A stretch of 64,000 nucleotides of DNA. It comes from Argyresthia goedartella. Its lineage: Eukaryota; Arthropoda; Insecta; Lepidoptera; Argyresthiidae. Made by a program: the position numbers and the translations under genes. Position 1 is the stretch's first letter; each line of letters opens with the position of its first letter. A model generated the notes under the pieces. The model saw only the letters and a list, made by a program, of their open reading frames with translations, was not told the origin of the DNA and ran no database searches. Below are positions 20,791-32,553 of this stretch, in pieces. The stretch lies in assembly GCA_949825045.1 (NCBI GenBank), contig OX463810.1:34606201-34670200 (forward strand), given 5' to 3'.

Positions 20791-21959
20791 AGTTCTATTG
20801 ACCACTAGTTCTTTACCAACCAAAACCACCCTGGGAGGTATGTCTGAGTTGAGTACATACTAGACTATTTTATGACAACACTATATTGCAATAAATACAT
20901 TGTATTTTCTCTGTCTTCATGAAATTGTTGAAATCTTTGGCAAGATTAGAAACAAAGTAACACTAAACAGATGTTCTTAGATAAGATAGTTTATAGATCG
21001 GGTAACGAACGAAACAGTACGCCAGGCACTGGTTTCGTATAGGCTGATGTACTTATCGGCATTTCCGATGACAGCGACCTCTACCATCTTCTTTTTACGT
21101 ATGTACGAGTACTTCATACAGTTACACGTCATTCAAGGTAAGGCCAGAAATTGCAGATCGTAATAAGGCATCTAAAGAGATATGTTCGCGTCAGGTTGGG
21201 ACGGCCATAGGGGAAAGTGGATGTCGCGGAGAGGGTGGCCCGCAAAGGCCCTGTGTCACATTTGTCATAGTGTTGCGCATTTCCGCAAAATATAAAATCA
21301 AAATAAAAAATCCTTTATTACTGTAGATATTTACATTTACTTAGAAAATTCTCATGGTTGTTGATTGTACTTGCACTGGTGAATTAAAATGGCATTAGTT
21401 GCCTCTTCATCATGTATGAAAAGAAAAAAGCACACCATGGTCCACCTCGGAACGCGCCAGAAAAGCACACCATGGTCCATCTCGGAACGCGCCAGAAAAG
21501 TAATGAAAAATTGTAACTTTTTTAAACTTGTTCAGAAACTATCAAATTAATACTGGTTGAAGGTTGAGATTAGAAAAAAATGGAAGATTTTGTGACAAAG
21601 ATCCCTCAATGTCTCTAGCGATGGTGAACGCTATGCTTCATTTGATATAAATTGTGATAAATAAAATATTAGTTCATATAGAAAGTGATCAAATAAACCT
21701 TCATTTTGTCATGTACCTTTTTGGTAACTATAGACATCCACTAATATATTGCCATCCCAACTTGATTTGGACAGTACTTTGTTGTGGGAACCAGAATAAA
21801 CGACAAATGTAACATAGCGCCCTTTCCTCTACGAAGTGGCAAAGGCACAGATGCGCCCGTGTATTTTTTTTCACCAGAGATTTTTTGGCTGATAATTAAG
21901 TAACCTTCGGTATTTGAAAAGATATTTATATTTAAAAATAATATGCTCAATCAAATGCT
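20791..21959. other. unassigned spacer
   Basis: AT-rich sequence without a recognised gene. It contains the short tandem repeat at 21426-21495, described separately. Small ORFs such as 21741-21950 have no family resemblance. Confidence 0.5.
21426..21495. repeat. 35-bp tandem duplication
   Basis: Two adjacent 35-bp units, 21426-21460 and 21461-21495, differ at one base (c/t at 21445/21480). Each begins 'aaaagcacaccatggtcca' and ends 'cgcgccag'. Confidence 0.9.
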
Positions 21960-22064
21960 CTCATACTCGTACAGAACAACTCCAAAAAAAACAATACGCT
22001 TTCACTAAGGGTAAATCGTCTACGGATTATTTTTATTATCACCCTAATCCAACTAATCCAACTA

Positions 22065-22289
22065 CACTGACGAGCAATGAAAAAGTTCCACCCACAAAAT
22101 GCCGACAAACACCTTAATAGCTCCTAAAACATAGAACCTAGCTTCATAAATTAAAAAGTATTTGTTTTACTTGGTAATATTCTGATGCGCTGTTGTGTAC
22201 TTCAATATTGCAGACGGCGTCATTAAGCTTTTCCCGTTTAGGAGTAATTTGGTGCTATGCCACTGGAACTTTTTCATTGCTCGTCAGTG
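22065..22289. mobile_element. MITE with 25-bp inverted ends, TA duplication
   Basis: Ends are 'cactgacgagcaatgaaaaa...' and '...tttttcattgctcgtcagtg', reverse complements over about 25 bp (ttcca/tggaa inside). They are flanked by TA (22063-22064 and 22290-22291). Length 225 bp, no ORF. TA duplication and end style fit a Tc1/mariner-derived non-autonomous element. Confidence 0.85.
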
Positions 22290-22334
22290 TAATATTGTAA
22301 ATGTGAAAGTAGCGATGTTTAGATGTTTACATTT

Positions 22335-22515
22335 TTGGATATTTGGATTTTGTATAAATTCTGCACAGAGATAGTTTATGGGCTAGATTAACCATAGAAA
22401 ACTTTTTATCCGACCGCACCAGACGGAGGGTAACGTTATGTCGGTAAATGATAATTCCTAACTCGCAGATGAACTTGCGGGCATCAGCTAATATCTCATA
22501 TTTTCTCTGCTTGGG
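22335..22515 (-). repeat. dispersed repeat R3 ('gatgcccgcaactt')
   Basis: On the minus strand this reads like the copy at 52313-52490 ('gctgatgcccgcaactttat', 'aggaattatcat', 'cggtaaaag', 'tctgtgctaaa'). A third copy is at 24220-24345. No ORF; probably non-autonomous. Confidence 0.65.
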
Positions 22516-23362
22516 AGGCCGCACAGGATGCCATCGGAATTGTTCGCGATCTGTCAAAGGCATTTGATTGTGTTGATCATGATACGCTGCTAATAAAATT
22601 AAATAATTACGGAGTTAGAAATAAAGCGTTGTATCTACTAAGATCATACATAATTAAGCAATAGAATTCAAAAATCAGAAATCAATAGCCTTAAATCTGA
22701 TGGGTCATGTGTAAAATCAGCGTTCCATATTAGGGCTTTCTTATTCCTGGTATTCTGTTATATATTAAATGATGTGCCTTTCATGGTGGAGAAATTGACT
22801 GACATATTGTTGTTTGCTGATGATATTTGACAAAAAGAAGTTTTAGATGATTTTAATTATGTATATTATCTTAAACCTTGATGATACCTTGATATTCACA
22901 GTTAATATGTTTTTGTTAAACGCTGCGAAAACCAAGTGTAACAAATCCTCACTTTCAAATATCAGGCAAGTTGAATATAAAATGTTAGTTATGTTGTTAG
23001 TATTATAAAATGGTACGAAGTTTCTTGGAATAACCATTGATAGCAAATTGCAGTGGAACCCACATAGATAAAAAGTTCTACGGCTTAGGCTGTTAGGAAC
23101 ATCAGACAAAACACGGATGTGGCTACAGCTAGGCTAGTCTATTTTAGTTACTTTCATAGTGTCATGTCCTATGGTATCCTATTGTGGGGGAAAGCAGCAA
23201 ATATTGAAACAATTTTTATAATACAGAAAAGCTATTCGAGAAATTTATAATTTAAAACGCACAAACTCCTTGAGAGAACTTTTAAATAAATTAAACATAA
23301 TAACTGTAGTTGGTAAATTTTATTTCGAAAATATGATGTATGTACGCAAGTAAGGTTCTTGG

Positions 23363-23475
23363 ATAGTGCCTTCTTCTTCTTGTAGTGCCTCTCCACAACT
23401 GAATGTTGGCGGTCAGCTCTCCATACTCCTCTGTTATTCACCCAGCGCATGATCTGTTTTTCGCTTGTCACTTGA
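23363..23475 (-). pseudogene. RTE-type LINE C-terminal fragment
   Basis: Minus-strand text 'RWVNNRGVWRADRQHSVVERH' and its DNA form ('gttggcggtcagctctccat') are typical of retrotransposon 3' ends in Lepidoptera. It interrupts the tail of the LINE carcass. Confidence 0.5.
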
Positions 23476-23603
23476 GCTCTTCTCCACAGATTCCGCCATT
23501 GGGTTAGTGAACTCACCCAAAAAAATGTAATGACGGATCTAAGTGATGTAACAACATCCTATGGAAATAAATGATTTTTGATTTGATTTGATTTGATTTG
23601 ATT

Positions 23604-23745
23604 CACTCGCGTCCATATTCTGATGCTGCGGAGCCACGACTTCCTCCTTCTGCCAGTGCATCTTTTCCCCTCTGCCTTGCCCATTACGATGACCTGAAGG
23701 AGTCGGTATCGTTCGTATCTAAGCTCATGTCCAAAGTAGCTGCGG
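23604..23745 (-). pseudogene. LINE C-terminal fragment
   Basis: The minus-strand frame reads 'YRLLQVIVMGKAEGKR' followed by 'GRRRKSWLRSIRIW', a conserved end of RTE-like insect reverse transcriptases. No upstream part remains. Confidence 0.6.
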
Positions 23746-23930
23746 TTGTGACTCTGTCTACCATGCGAGAGGTCCCGGGTTCGATCCAAGGCTGGGCATA
23801 AAAAAAAAGAAAAAAGTTTTCCCAGGTTTTGCATGTTTATATGTGTGTGATGTTTCGGGATCCTACGACACAGGGTATCCTAGTGTGGAGTCAGAAGCAA
23901 TGTATTGCCTGTATATATTTATAAAAAAAA
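23735..23930 (+). mobile_element. tRNA-derived SINE, family B
   Basis: A degraded tRNA-like head has 'gcggttgtgactctgtctac' and a B box 'ggttcgatcc'. A body follows with 'acgacacagggtatcctagtgtgg'. The best copy of the family is at 26400-26612 on the other strand. Confidence 0.7.
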
Positions 23931-24219
23931 CTTTATTATCTCGAAAGCTGTAATGTTAACCTAAGAAATAATCACTGACTAGTTGCGCCCCGGTAACTGG
24001 TAAAATTTAGCAATACTTTCAAGGGTCAATGCATTCTCTACTATAATAAGAAAGATAAGAGAATTTGAAATTGCCATTTCAATGTAGAGAAGAGGCAAAA
24101 AATGACGTTTACTAAGTATATGTAAGTATCTATAGTAACAAAAAAAATACTTGTTAGAAGTTTTGATGTTTGTGTGTTTGTGCCTCAATCATGCTAAAAC
24201 AGCTGACGAATTTGAATGA

Positions 24220-24345
24220 ATTTTAGCACAGATATAGTTTATGAGCTACATTAACATATAGGATATTTTTAGCCGACTGCACTGGAAGGAGGGTAGTACT
24301 ACTTCGGTAAATGATAATTCCTAGGAACACGCAAATGAAGTTGCG
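24220..24345 (-). repeat. dispersed repeat R3 copy
   Basis: On the minus strand: 'ctgatgcccgcaacttcatt', 'cctaggaattatcattt' and 'cctatatgttaat', matching 52313-52490 closely. Confidence 0.65.
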
Positions 24346-26154
24346 GGCATCAGTCTGTAATATCATAATTATAATTAAAACATGCTGGGCCAAAATCTCA
24401 TATCTATGCCTGAACCGTTTGGCCAATGTGAGGTCAATGTACACGTGATGCAGTACAATTAAAGGTATCATGCTAGTCCTGATACTCTAACAACCCACGC
24501 AAACGTTTCTCAAATCCTTTATCGGAGGGTTTTACGAGATAACTCCAAGTGCCGACACCCACGGCACCAGCTGATTACTGAATATGGAGTCGTCAACTGG
24601 TAACGTGCTCATTTCTCTGAGGATAATGCATGCGAGGAATATGGGTAGGGTCTGGAACATCTGGTGGAGGGACTCTACTTACTTAACAAAACTAGGTTAA
24701 AAGTACCCGTTTGCGACCGCTTTATACGTAAATAACGAATCCGAATTGAAAATTGTTCATGCACCTTTTGTATTCCAAGGAAAAAGTGCACTAGAAACTA
24801 CTGGAATTGGAGGCATGGGCACAGAATCCTCCAAATAAAGTAGTTTCATAAACTACAGCAATCAATAACAATATTCAAAGATTGACTTTATAAAAAAATG
24901 TATAGTCGAAATATGTTGTTTACGTTGTAATAGAAAATTAACCTGAAGTCTGCCGAATGAGTTATAATTATTAATTTGGTTTATTAAGTAACAAGTCTTT
25001 TTAATGACTATTCTACCATGGCATTTCTAGAAATGCCATTTCCCTCTAAAGGTTTTGAATTTTATTACCAAGGCATAAGGTTCAAAATGGCAATGCCTCG
25101 TGCGCAAGCGCGGTAATGGACGGGTTATATCGATTAAATTGTTATTTTTAATTATCACCACAAGTATAATTAAAACGTCATGAAGTAAGTAAACTGGTAA
25201 AATTTGTGCTAGTTGGCCGCTGAATCGGACACCTTTGGTCACAGATATGTAGCAATGTAACTAGTTTACGGCCACTCATAAATACATTTTACATAGGCTA
25301 CAAAGTATACTGGCATCATATATTGGTGGCCGTAATCTGGTATAAAAATTACAAAACTGTGATTGCTTATTTTTATTCTGCACAATTACAATTTATTATA
25401 AAGCTTTTGGAATTAAAAGCCGATTGCGAAATATGAAATACAATCGGATTACTACCAAACCAAAATTTAATGGAAAACGTGGACCTGTTTGCCGACCAGC
25501 CAAAATCTTGAAAGAAAATATGTTTTATCAAATTAGGTAAGCAATTCCTTTAAAAACAAACATTTATTAATATACATTTCACATAGTTTTAGTATAAAGT
25601 TAAGTAAATATTATATAATCTGACTGACTTTTTTCTTGACTAAGAAGTCTTTATCTTGTTATTTTTTTCGTAAAAAACGACCCCCTTCCCACAGTAGATT
25701 CTCTAATGGCAACTGAGAATATTTTAGGGCAGCTTCGGGGTAAGAAATGAAAGCAAACATAAAGTGAACTTACAACGCAATTTTAGAGCTAATAAATTTA
25801 AAAAAATCGGACACATTGCTTATTTTTGAGGAGAACTCGCTCAATGGGGTAACCGGCGATTTTACCCTATAAGTTATGTATTTGCGTAAAGCGTTCGTTT
25901 AGGATATTATTCTTAGTATTTGTGGTTTTAGGTACAAACTTCTTGTGTCTTTTCTCCACCACAATTTGTCGGGATTTCCGGACTGAATTTTTATATTTCT
26001 TCAGCATGTTAGTCCACAGTTGCCTTCCCAATTGACTCCAAATCGTGTGATAGGGCCATACGGTATAAGGCTTCAAATATTGTTTCAAAAAAGCTTAGTT
26101 TTAACTGTTTTCAATTTGACTAAAAAGTTACATCTAAAAAAATAAATTTTCATC
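24346..26154. other. unassigned AT-rich spacer
   Basis: No gene or transposon was recognised. A small interrupted inverted pair, 'tttacggccac' near 25266 and 'gtggccgtaa' near 25328, was seen. Short ORFs (for example 25867-26088 minus) lack family features. Confidence 0.5.
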
Positions 26155-26377
26155 CCAAATTTACTAAATATTCATAAAAATTGTGCACCATATATATAGA
26201 TATATATCAATCTACATGGGGTCGCCTCGCTCCGCTTCGCTTCGGCTCCAGGTTGTGTTAAAAAGTTGTGACCTCATCTAACCTTACTTTAGAATTCAAA
26301 CAAAAAATGACCTTTACCAACCAATTCGGTTCTGTGAAACTACATTGCAGCACTTGATGAATATTTAGTAAATTTGG
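26155..26377. mobile_element. putative MITE with 21-bp perfect inverted ends
   Basis: 'ccaaatttactaaatattcat' at 26155-26175 is the exact reverse complement of 26357-26377. The 223-bp unit has no ORF. Near 26222-26250 it holds a 'ctcgctccgcttcgcttcgg' run resembling runs at 55397 and 56165. I could not establish a target duplication. Confidence 0.6.
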
Positions 26378-26399
26378 TAGACAAAACTTATATTGGTAA

Positions 26400-26612
26400 C
26401 ATAAGATTAAACATTTACAGGCACATTTATTGCTTCTGGCCCCACAGTAGGATACCCTGTGTCGTGGGAACCACAAACAGCGACGTCACACACATACAAA
26501 CATCCAAGACCTGTTTTTTTTCTATTCTGTATCCCCAGCCGGGGATCGAACCCGGGACGTCTCGCATGGTAGGCAGAGCCACAACCGCTGCGCCACAGAG
26601 GTCGTCGTAAAC
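26400..26612 (-). mobile_element. tRNA-derived SINE, family B, best copy
   Basis: On the minus strand the head reads 'gacctctgtggcgcagcgg' (A box tggcgcagcggt), then 'cccgggttcgatccccggct' (B box). The body contains 'ggttcccacgacacagggta'. Partial relatives are at 23735-23930 and 55025-55110. Confidence 0.8.
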
Positions 26613-27838
26613 AATATATTTGATGCCTTTCAAATAAATTCACATTTATATATATGGAGTTGTTAAAGTTATTCAGAGGATAGTTTTAACTCGCGTTCGA
26701 AGTGGTACGTCTTGTGTCGCACGCAGGTCTTCCGACTTGGAGAACTGTGGTTAATTAATTACACCCAATTAGAAAAGTCGGTCTGCACGTCATGCGCAAA
26801 CATCTCCGAAATTGTGCTTATGAAAAGGACATGCTGTTATAACTAACTGTCTTCAGCCAGTTACAAGTTACACGAATAACATTTCAAATTTTACTAAGAT
26901 TACGGTGGCAGAATATCCACAATGTTCTTACTTATCACTAATCATGATTCAGATTCGTAGATAAATATTTGGATTGTCTTATAATAACAGCTTTACAATT
27001 GAATTTAGAAGGTACTGACTGATATAAAGAAGACTGGCTATAACTGACGAAAAAGGAATTTTACGATATCCTTAAAATAAACTTATTATCCTTTACAAAT
27101 CTACATAATGTCGCGAATAGGATAGGTTTTTAGGGTTCCATCACAAAAGAAGTTTACTACTACCTACATAGACATGGGTTTATCTACATATACTTAGGAT
27201 TTGATGGCTATGTCTGTCCTGAGATTAGTTCGAAGATTTTCCAAGAACTATATGCGAATTCTTTTCAGAGTACCAGGGTACTATCAAAATTCCTTGCCAG
27301 CACCATAAATTTTCGTTAAAATGAATATTTTTCGCGCACCTAGAGAGTTATCTTTATGAAAGGCAGCAAACAAAGGGCTCGCTAGATAATCTCTCATGGT
27401 TAAATGCCCGAATTAAATAGTTAAGGAGCAAGGGAATGCTGCGGGGTCCCGTAGGAATTCCTGCTCCCTTCGCGTTGAACGTAACGTCTTTGTACTTCTT
27501 ACTGCTTACATACATAGCCTTTCCATTAAGGTTGGCAAAGACACAGTGGCACACACGTTTATTATCCACACTTACGCAGAATATCTTTATCTGTTCTGCG
27601 TATTATGTATAGAATAAAGAAATTTTAAATCTAAATAGCTGCGGAAGTAATAGAATGAAGTTCTAACGGTGACGGCAAACATCGCCCGGAAATCTTCATA
27701 TCTAAGGACATAAGTATATGAAGATTTATAGAGCTATGGCGATGGGATAGCCCCCTGTCACGTTAAGATAGAGGATTGAATACTAGCCTTATTTTGTCAC
27801 CCCTTATGGGTTGGGGTTTGTTCTGATCTGTACCTGAG
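26613..27838. other. unassigned spacer
   Basis: Nothing identified with confidence. The phrase 'gagttgttaaagttattcag' at about 26657 recurs with one change at about 29758, suggesting a small shared repeat. A 71-codon minus frame at 27354-27569 has no recognised family. Confidence 0.45.
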
Positions 27839-28146
27839 CAATCTTAGTTTTAGCACAGGGTGCTAATTCCATACAGATTCGAATTAAAAACCATTCGCGA
27901 TCTAGAGATGGCGCTAGGAGTGACGATTGTAATTTAAATGCCATGGTTTCAGTCAACATACTTCTAGATGGCGCTAGGTACTAATCTTAGAATGTAGAAT
28001 TTGAAATGTTACAAAATTGCGAACAGTTAGTAAATAATGGTATAATCTTTATAATTTATTAAAGGTACATAAAAGTTTCGAAGAAAAATCTCTCCTAGCG
28101 CCATCTCGTGGTACTTGCAATATTGCGATAGTGCTGCACCAAGCGA
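27839..28146. repeat. dispersed repeat R4 ('gatggcgctag')
   Basis: Contains 'attccatacagat', 'aatctttataatttattaaa' and 'ctagcgccatctcgtggta', and ends 'gcaccaagcgata'. The same ordered blocks are at 50890-51243 inside an R1 copy. Two internal 'agatggcgctag' phrases and one opposite copy 'ctagcgccatct' suggest partly inverted structure. Confidence 0.65.
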
Positions 28147-30372
28147 TATAGGCCTCAACTAAAGATGCTCTCGCAGCCTCTCCGATTGCGCCGCCGGTGA
28201 CATATTTTCTTCTACGTGATCTATCTGTATTAGTGTTATATTGGCTGTAGTATCGAATGCGTACTCACTAACGCGACACGCCATTCCACTATTTAGTCCT
28301 GTGAGAGTATAAAATGTGCAAAGTTATGCCTGTCGAGGTCGCGGCGGTGATGCTATCTCTCGCAGGTTATTGTTCGGGCCGCCTAGCGACGCGACGGTCC
28401 ATCTACGATGCTAATTAGAGATGGAAGATGGCAATGCCTGTTTACTTGAATTTATCTTAGGATTATTTTGAGCAAGGCGATAGGATTGACAGCAACGAAT
28501 TAAGGTATGAGTATAACTTTAAGGTGTCTGCCTGAGTTAGGTGTCAAAAATATCATCTGGGAAGAAATAAAGGTGAATTTACAGCATTTTTAACCATGTG
28601 GATTCAACCACCAATGAGAATAGGTAGGTATTTCCGAAAAAAATACGTACCTGTCTTACATGCAAGACAGGTACGTATTTTTTTCGGAAATACTTAATGT
28701 ATTTTTGCGGAAAACCCAACTAATTTTTCAGATCTACAGAACATTTATATACTTACGTATTATATCTACCAAATTGGTGGACAGGCAGGTATACAAAAAA
28801 TACAATATGTTCAGTATCCTTACTGCAAATAAACGCCTTCTCGGTTCTGGTTGTGGATAGGTTAACCAGATGTGATTGTGTCCACCACAGCTGTTAACCA
28901 CATAACGTTTAGGTCCATTTTGATTCAAAAGTCATTAATGTACACAAATTATTGAGCAAAGAAGACACATAATATACATGTAGATTATTTATAAAGAGTT
29001 TATTCACTGAATATATAGATTCTTTATAATGTCATACTAGTTTGTTCACCAAAACGAGTTAGGGCGATACCAAAAAATATATAAAAGGAATACGAATTTA
29101 AACGAAAGTGACACCGTTAATTACTTCCACATAAGAAAGAAAAGAAAGCGAAAACAATGCGCTCGGCTCAAACTAAAATAACGTAGCGCCAAACCATATA
29201 AAAATCGTTTAAAAATAAACTACGCTATTTTGTCAAAAATATTCTCAAGGAGTGTGTTTACGAATAGGAACATAAGTAATATCCACATTTTGAATGCAAT
29301 TCCGCAATTAAATTAGTTAGGATTTCAGTAATACAGGAACAAATAAAACAATTTAGGGGCTATTTTCGTAATAAAATCATATCAAGAAAGTTTCATCCAA
29401 TTGCGTTTTCCTTCAGTGAGAATGTTAATAAAATACTCAATAAACATGAACCAAACAATCAAATCTGTAAATTACTTTTTAATAGAGTAAATGGATTCCA
29501 AAAAAAAACATATTGATTTTTGACTGAGAAGTCAAGGCGCATTCATATTTCGTTAAAAAGTTGTTAATTTCTTTAGCGGACTGTAAGAGTGTGCTCTGCG
29601 TTATGCATAGGGTTACTACGCAAAGAGTTTCGTTAATCTGATGCGTATGCTGTTTATGATGATGATGATTAAGATAAGTGCCCCTAAAATGATGGGCGAA
29701 CAGTTTTCTGACCGGGGTCTCTGAGAATACCAAAAACGCGCCACAGGCAGCTAAATCGAGTTGTCAAAGTTATTCAGAGAATAGTCTACATACATAGCAA
29801 TAGCTAACCGGGTTAACCTACCTAGGACGAGGAGTTCCCAGGCTAGCCACCTGACTCCCGGTAGTGAGTCTAAACTCACGGTCAGAGATATTTTCCAACA
29901 ACATTTCTCGCGAGCAACAAAGGCGAAGGAAAGATTTATTCGCAGTGATCTTCCATTTGCTGAGCCAATTTAATTAGCTGATCACACGGAAGGTGCAACT
30001 CTGTGGATTCCGGCTTAGGGAGAGTTCTCACACAAATGGAAAGAAATAAATTAGGATGTTATTTCAGCGAGGCCGACTCGCTCACAAACGGATTGTTTGG
30101 CACACTTTGGATACGAAACCCTGATATAAAAATCTAACCTAACCGAAATACTAATTTGTCCACGGTTTTACAGAGCCACAGGCTCTTGAGTGACTGGTAG
30201 CCTTGTAAATGATACCCTCTTTTATTCTGTAGCATAAATCCACAGCAAAAACAATGCATTTTATGTCAAACTCCTAGGTATAGCTAAAAATCCCAAGGAC
30301 AAGTTCACGATAAGTCATCAAGCCTGTGTAATAGAAGTGATTCGCAGGTTACATGTACCACTGGGGTCCAAA
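28147..30372. other. unassigned spacer with a hairpin
   Basis: 28180-28400 is relatively CpG-rich; the rest is AT-rich. No gene recognised. The perfect hairpin at 28628-28693 is listed separately. A (gat)n run lies at about 29657. Confidence 0.45.
28628..28693. repeat. perfect 30-bp hairpin, 6-nt loop
   Basis: The arm 28628-28657 (gtatttccgaaaaaaatacg... ) is the exact reverse complement of 28664-28693. The loop is acatgc. It could be a foldback remnant or fold as RNA if transcribed. Nothing around it indicates which. Confidence 0.95.
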
Positions 30373-30373
30373 T

Positions 30374-30528
30374 CTGTACTGGAGATTGCGTCGCGAAAGC
30401 ATGGCGACCGCTCCGAAGGGCGCAAAACGCCGTATTTGACAGTAAGTCTCGAAACAAAATAGGCGCCGCCGACAAGCCAAATACGGCATTGTGCGCCCTT
30501 CGGAGCGGTCGCGATGCGATCTCCAGTA
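30374..30528. mobile_element. MITE with ~50-bp inverted ends
   Basis: Ends 'tactggagatt...' and '...gatctccagta' are inverted. The similarity runs through 'cgaccgctccgaagggcgca' / 'tgcgcccttcggagcggtcg' and 'cgccgtatttg' / 'caaatacggc', with a short insertion in the left arm. Terminal TA at both ends suggests a TA target site. No ORF. Confidence 0.75.
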
Positions 30529-31089
30529 AAAAATTGGGTGGCGTGATGAGGTATTTTGAATTTGTTCTTGAGCTTCTTGGTTTTAGTTGTATACCTCGCG
30601 CTACGAATTAAGAGCTGGGCGACGTTGGCGGGTATTACTGTGCATGTGTGACTACTGCGCATTCAAGGCCACCGCTCATAACTCGTGGCGCGAGGTATAT
30701 CCTGGTCAAACGGTCATATGGAAAACTGGTCAATTTGCGCTCATTTCCTTTATTTTGGTTGATTCGAGTGGAGTGAATAATGAGGGAAATATATGTGTCT
30801 AGCAATCACCACAAGTGAACAAGCCATCTATTAGCAAGTACACGGGTAGTTCATAGCCGGTATCGCGTCGATGGTAGGAAATTAATTGTTGCCACTCGCA
30901 CCGGCAAGTGTTGAGTCGACGCGATAGTGTTATTATTACGATAAAACTTATTGTAACTACAACTTTAGGGGGTGCATTCTGCTTACAACATACTTATAGC
31001 TTGGCAAGAAATGTAAGCAAATAAATGATGGTATTATAACTGGTTAATAAGAGGCCCGACGGAATCGCACTCATTCCGTGGCAGCATGG
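30529..31089. other. unassigned spacer
   Basis: No gene recognised. A small inverted pair 'tatcgcgtcga' (about 30860) and 'tcgacgcgata' (about 30913) was noted. ORFs here have no family resemblance. Confidence 0.4.
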
Positions 31090-31428
31090 GAAGTCGCTGA
31101 TGTGGGACGCGACATGTGTTGGTATCCTAGCGCCATGGCATTTACCAGCGACTTCTTTATAGGGCCGGCGCTGCAGTGGAGTTCGTAGGTCTTATGAGGC
31201 GCCAATATGCAGCCCTCGGGGTTAGCTATTTGTGCTATTTGGCGTGGAGACCCTAGGCCGTGTGGGCCCGATGATCGACGAGTCTTTAAGGAGATCTCCA
31301 AGAGACTACTTGAAGAGTCGGGGGATCCAAGAGCTGTCAGCTACCTCGCCCAGAGGATTAGTCTGGCTATACGGCGAGGGAATAGTGCCAGCATGTTGTG
31401 CACCCTGCCACTCGAAGCGGCGACCTAA
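31090..31428 (+). pseudogene. retroelement ORF C-terminal fragment
   Basis: Broken plus-strand text '[15 protein letters not shown]' near the start, and 'EESGDPRAVSYLAQRISLAI' plus 'RRGNSASMLCTLP' near the end. This is a recurring C-terminal signature of animal retroelement polyproteins, which I recognise by pattern without naming the family. At least two frame changes. Confidence 0.45.
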
Positions 31429-31435
31429 AGGACTT

Positions 31436-32553
31436 TTTTTGTCAGGGTTCCGTACCCAAGGGTGCCAAAAGGGACCCTATTACTAAGCCTCCGCTGTGCG
31501 TCCGTCCGTCCGACTGTCACCAGGCTGTATCTCATGAACCGTGACAATTAGTTAGTAGTAAGACAAATCAGACAAATCAGATATCTTACAGATGTTGAAA
31601 CTGCCAGATTGGTTTACTTTAGTTATTTTCACAGTATTATGTCTTATGGAATATTGCTCTGGGGGAGAGCAGCAGATATAAATACGATATTTTTCTTACA
31701 AAAAAGGGCGATCAGGGCGATATATCAATTAGAGAATCATTAAGAGAAAAATTCAAAGAAATTTATATACTTTCGGTTACCTGTCAATATATATAAGAGA
31801 ATATCATGCATGTAAGAAAAAACATAGCTTTATTTAAAATTGTACGTGATAGCCATACAATTAACACTAGAAATAAAAATAGGTTAGCACTACCATTATT
31901 TAGACTAAGTAAAGTAGGCACATCATTCATGGGGCTCTGTATTCGCTTCTACAATAAAATACCACAGGAATCATTGATCCTTCCTGAAAAGAGTTTCAAA
32001 AACTATGTTAAAAATGAGCTGATAAGAAAGTCCTATTATAGTATTAAGGAATACTTAGATGACAAAACTGCATGGTCCATACCATCTCAGCGCACAGAAA
32101 TTCGACGAGGGGCGATGGATCAAGTCTATCACTCGCCGGCGAATTTCCTTAGACCGAAACCAGTACCTGTTATAAAGTCACTTTTAAAAAAAAAGGTATG
32201 GGGGAGTTTCTTGCCGTTTCTTCTTAACCCCGAGGCCCACCTTCCGAAACGGTGTAGTCTTTTTTTTATATAAAAAAAATTGACTTGTAGTTATAAGTAA
32301 GTATAATTTTGACGTTGAATAAGATAATTTATTTATTTATATTCAATAAAAAAAATGACTCTGACTCTGTTAGACAGTTGAAATTTCCACAGATGATGAA
32401 TTTCTGTTGCCGCTATAACAATAAATACAAAAAAAATAGAATAAAAAAATAATTAAGGGGCTCCCATACAACAAACGTAATTTTTTTGGCGTTTTCATAG
32501 ATGATGTTACGGAACTCTTCGTGCGCGAGTCCGACTCGCACTTGGCCGCTTTT
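31436..32553 (-). repeat. repeat R1 copy split by a LINE
   Basis: 31436-31555 holds the 'cagggttccgtacccaaggg' to 'catgaaccgtgaca' part. 32369-32553 resumes at 'gttagacagttgaaatttcc' and ends 'ccgactcgcacttggccgct'. Removing 31556-32368 and one GTTAG gives the normal block order seen at 56812-57192. Confidence 0.75.
31556..32368 (+). mobile_element. 5'-truncated LINE inserted in R1, GTTAG duplication
   Basis: The C-terminal text 'TARLVYFSYFHSIMSYGILL' and 'NTRNKNRLALPLF' parallels LINE-B (20040-20340). A 155-codon open stretch at 31806-32273 ends the protein. The tail has 'gagtttcttgccgtttcttc' and ends 'aaaaaaaatgactctgactct'. GTTAG at 31551-31555 and 32369-32373 flanks it. Confidence 0.75.

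Larger units (their letters stand above)
21960..23602 (+). pseudogene. LINE-B-type carcass with nested insertions
   Basis: Scattered reverse-transcriptase text on the plus strand: 'QYAFTKGKSSTD' (about 21990-22025), 'DLSKAFDCVDHDTLL' (about 22540-22590), 'YGILLWGKAANIET' (about 23170-23205), then the 3' tail with (gattt)n at 23480-23602. Three other repeats interrupt it: a MITE (22065-22289), a 'cccgcaac' repeat (about 22335-22515) and an RTE fragment (about 23363-23475). Many stops; non-functional. Confidence 0.7.

Noticed and set aside
27354..27569. Small minus-strand protein of 71 codons
   Set aside because: No motif, no splice context and no repeat match; could be chance.
28628..28693. 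Rho-independent terminator
   Set aside because: The DNA is eukaryotic; the hairpin is AT-rich and not linked to a gene end.
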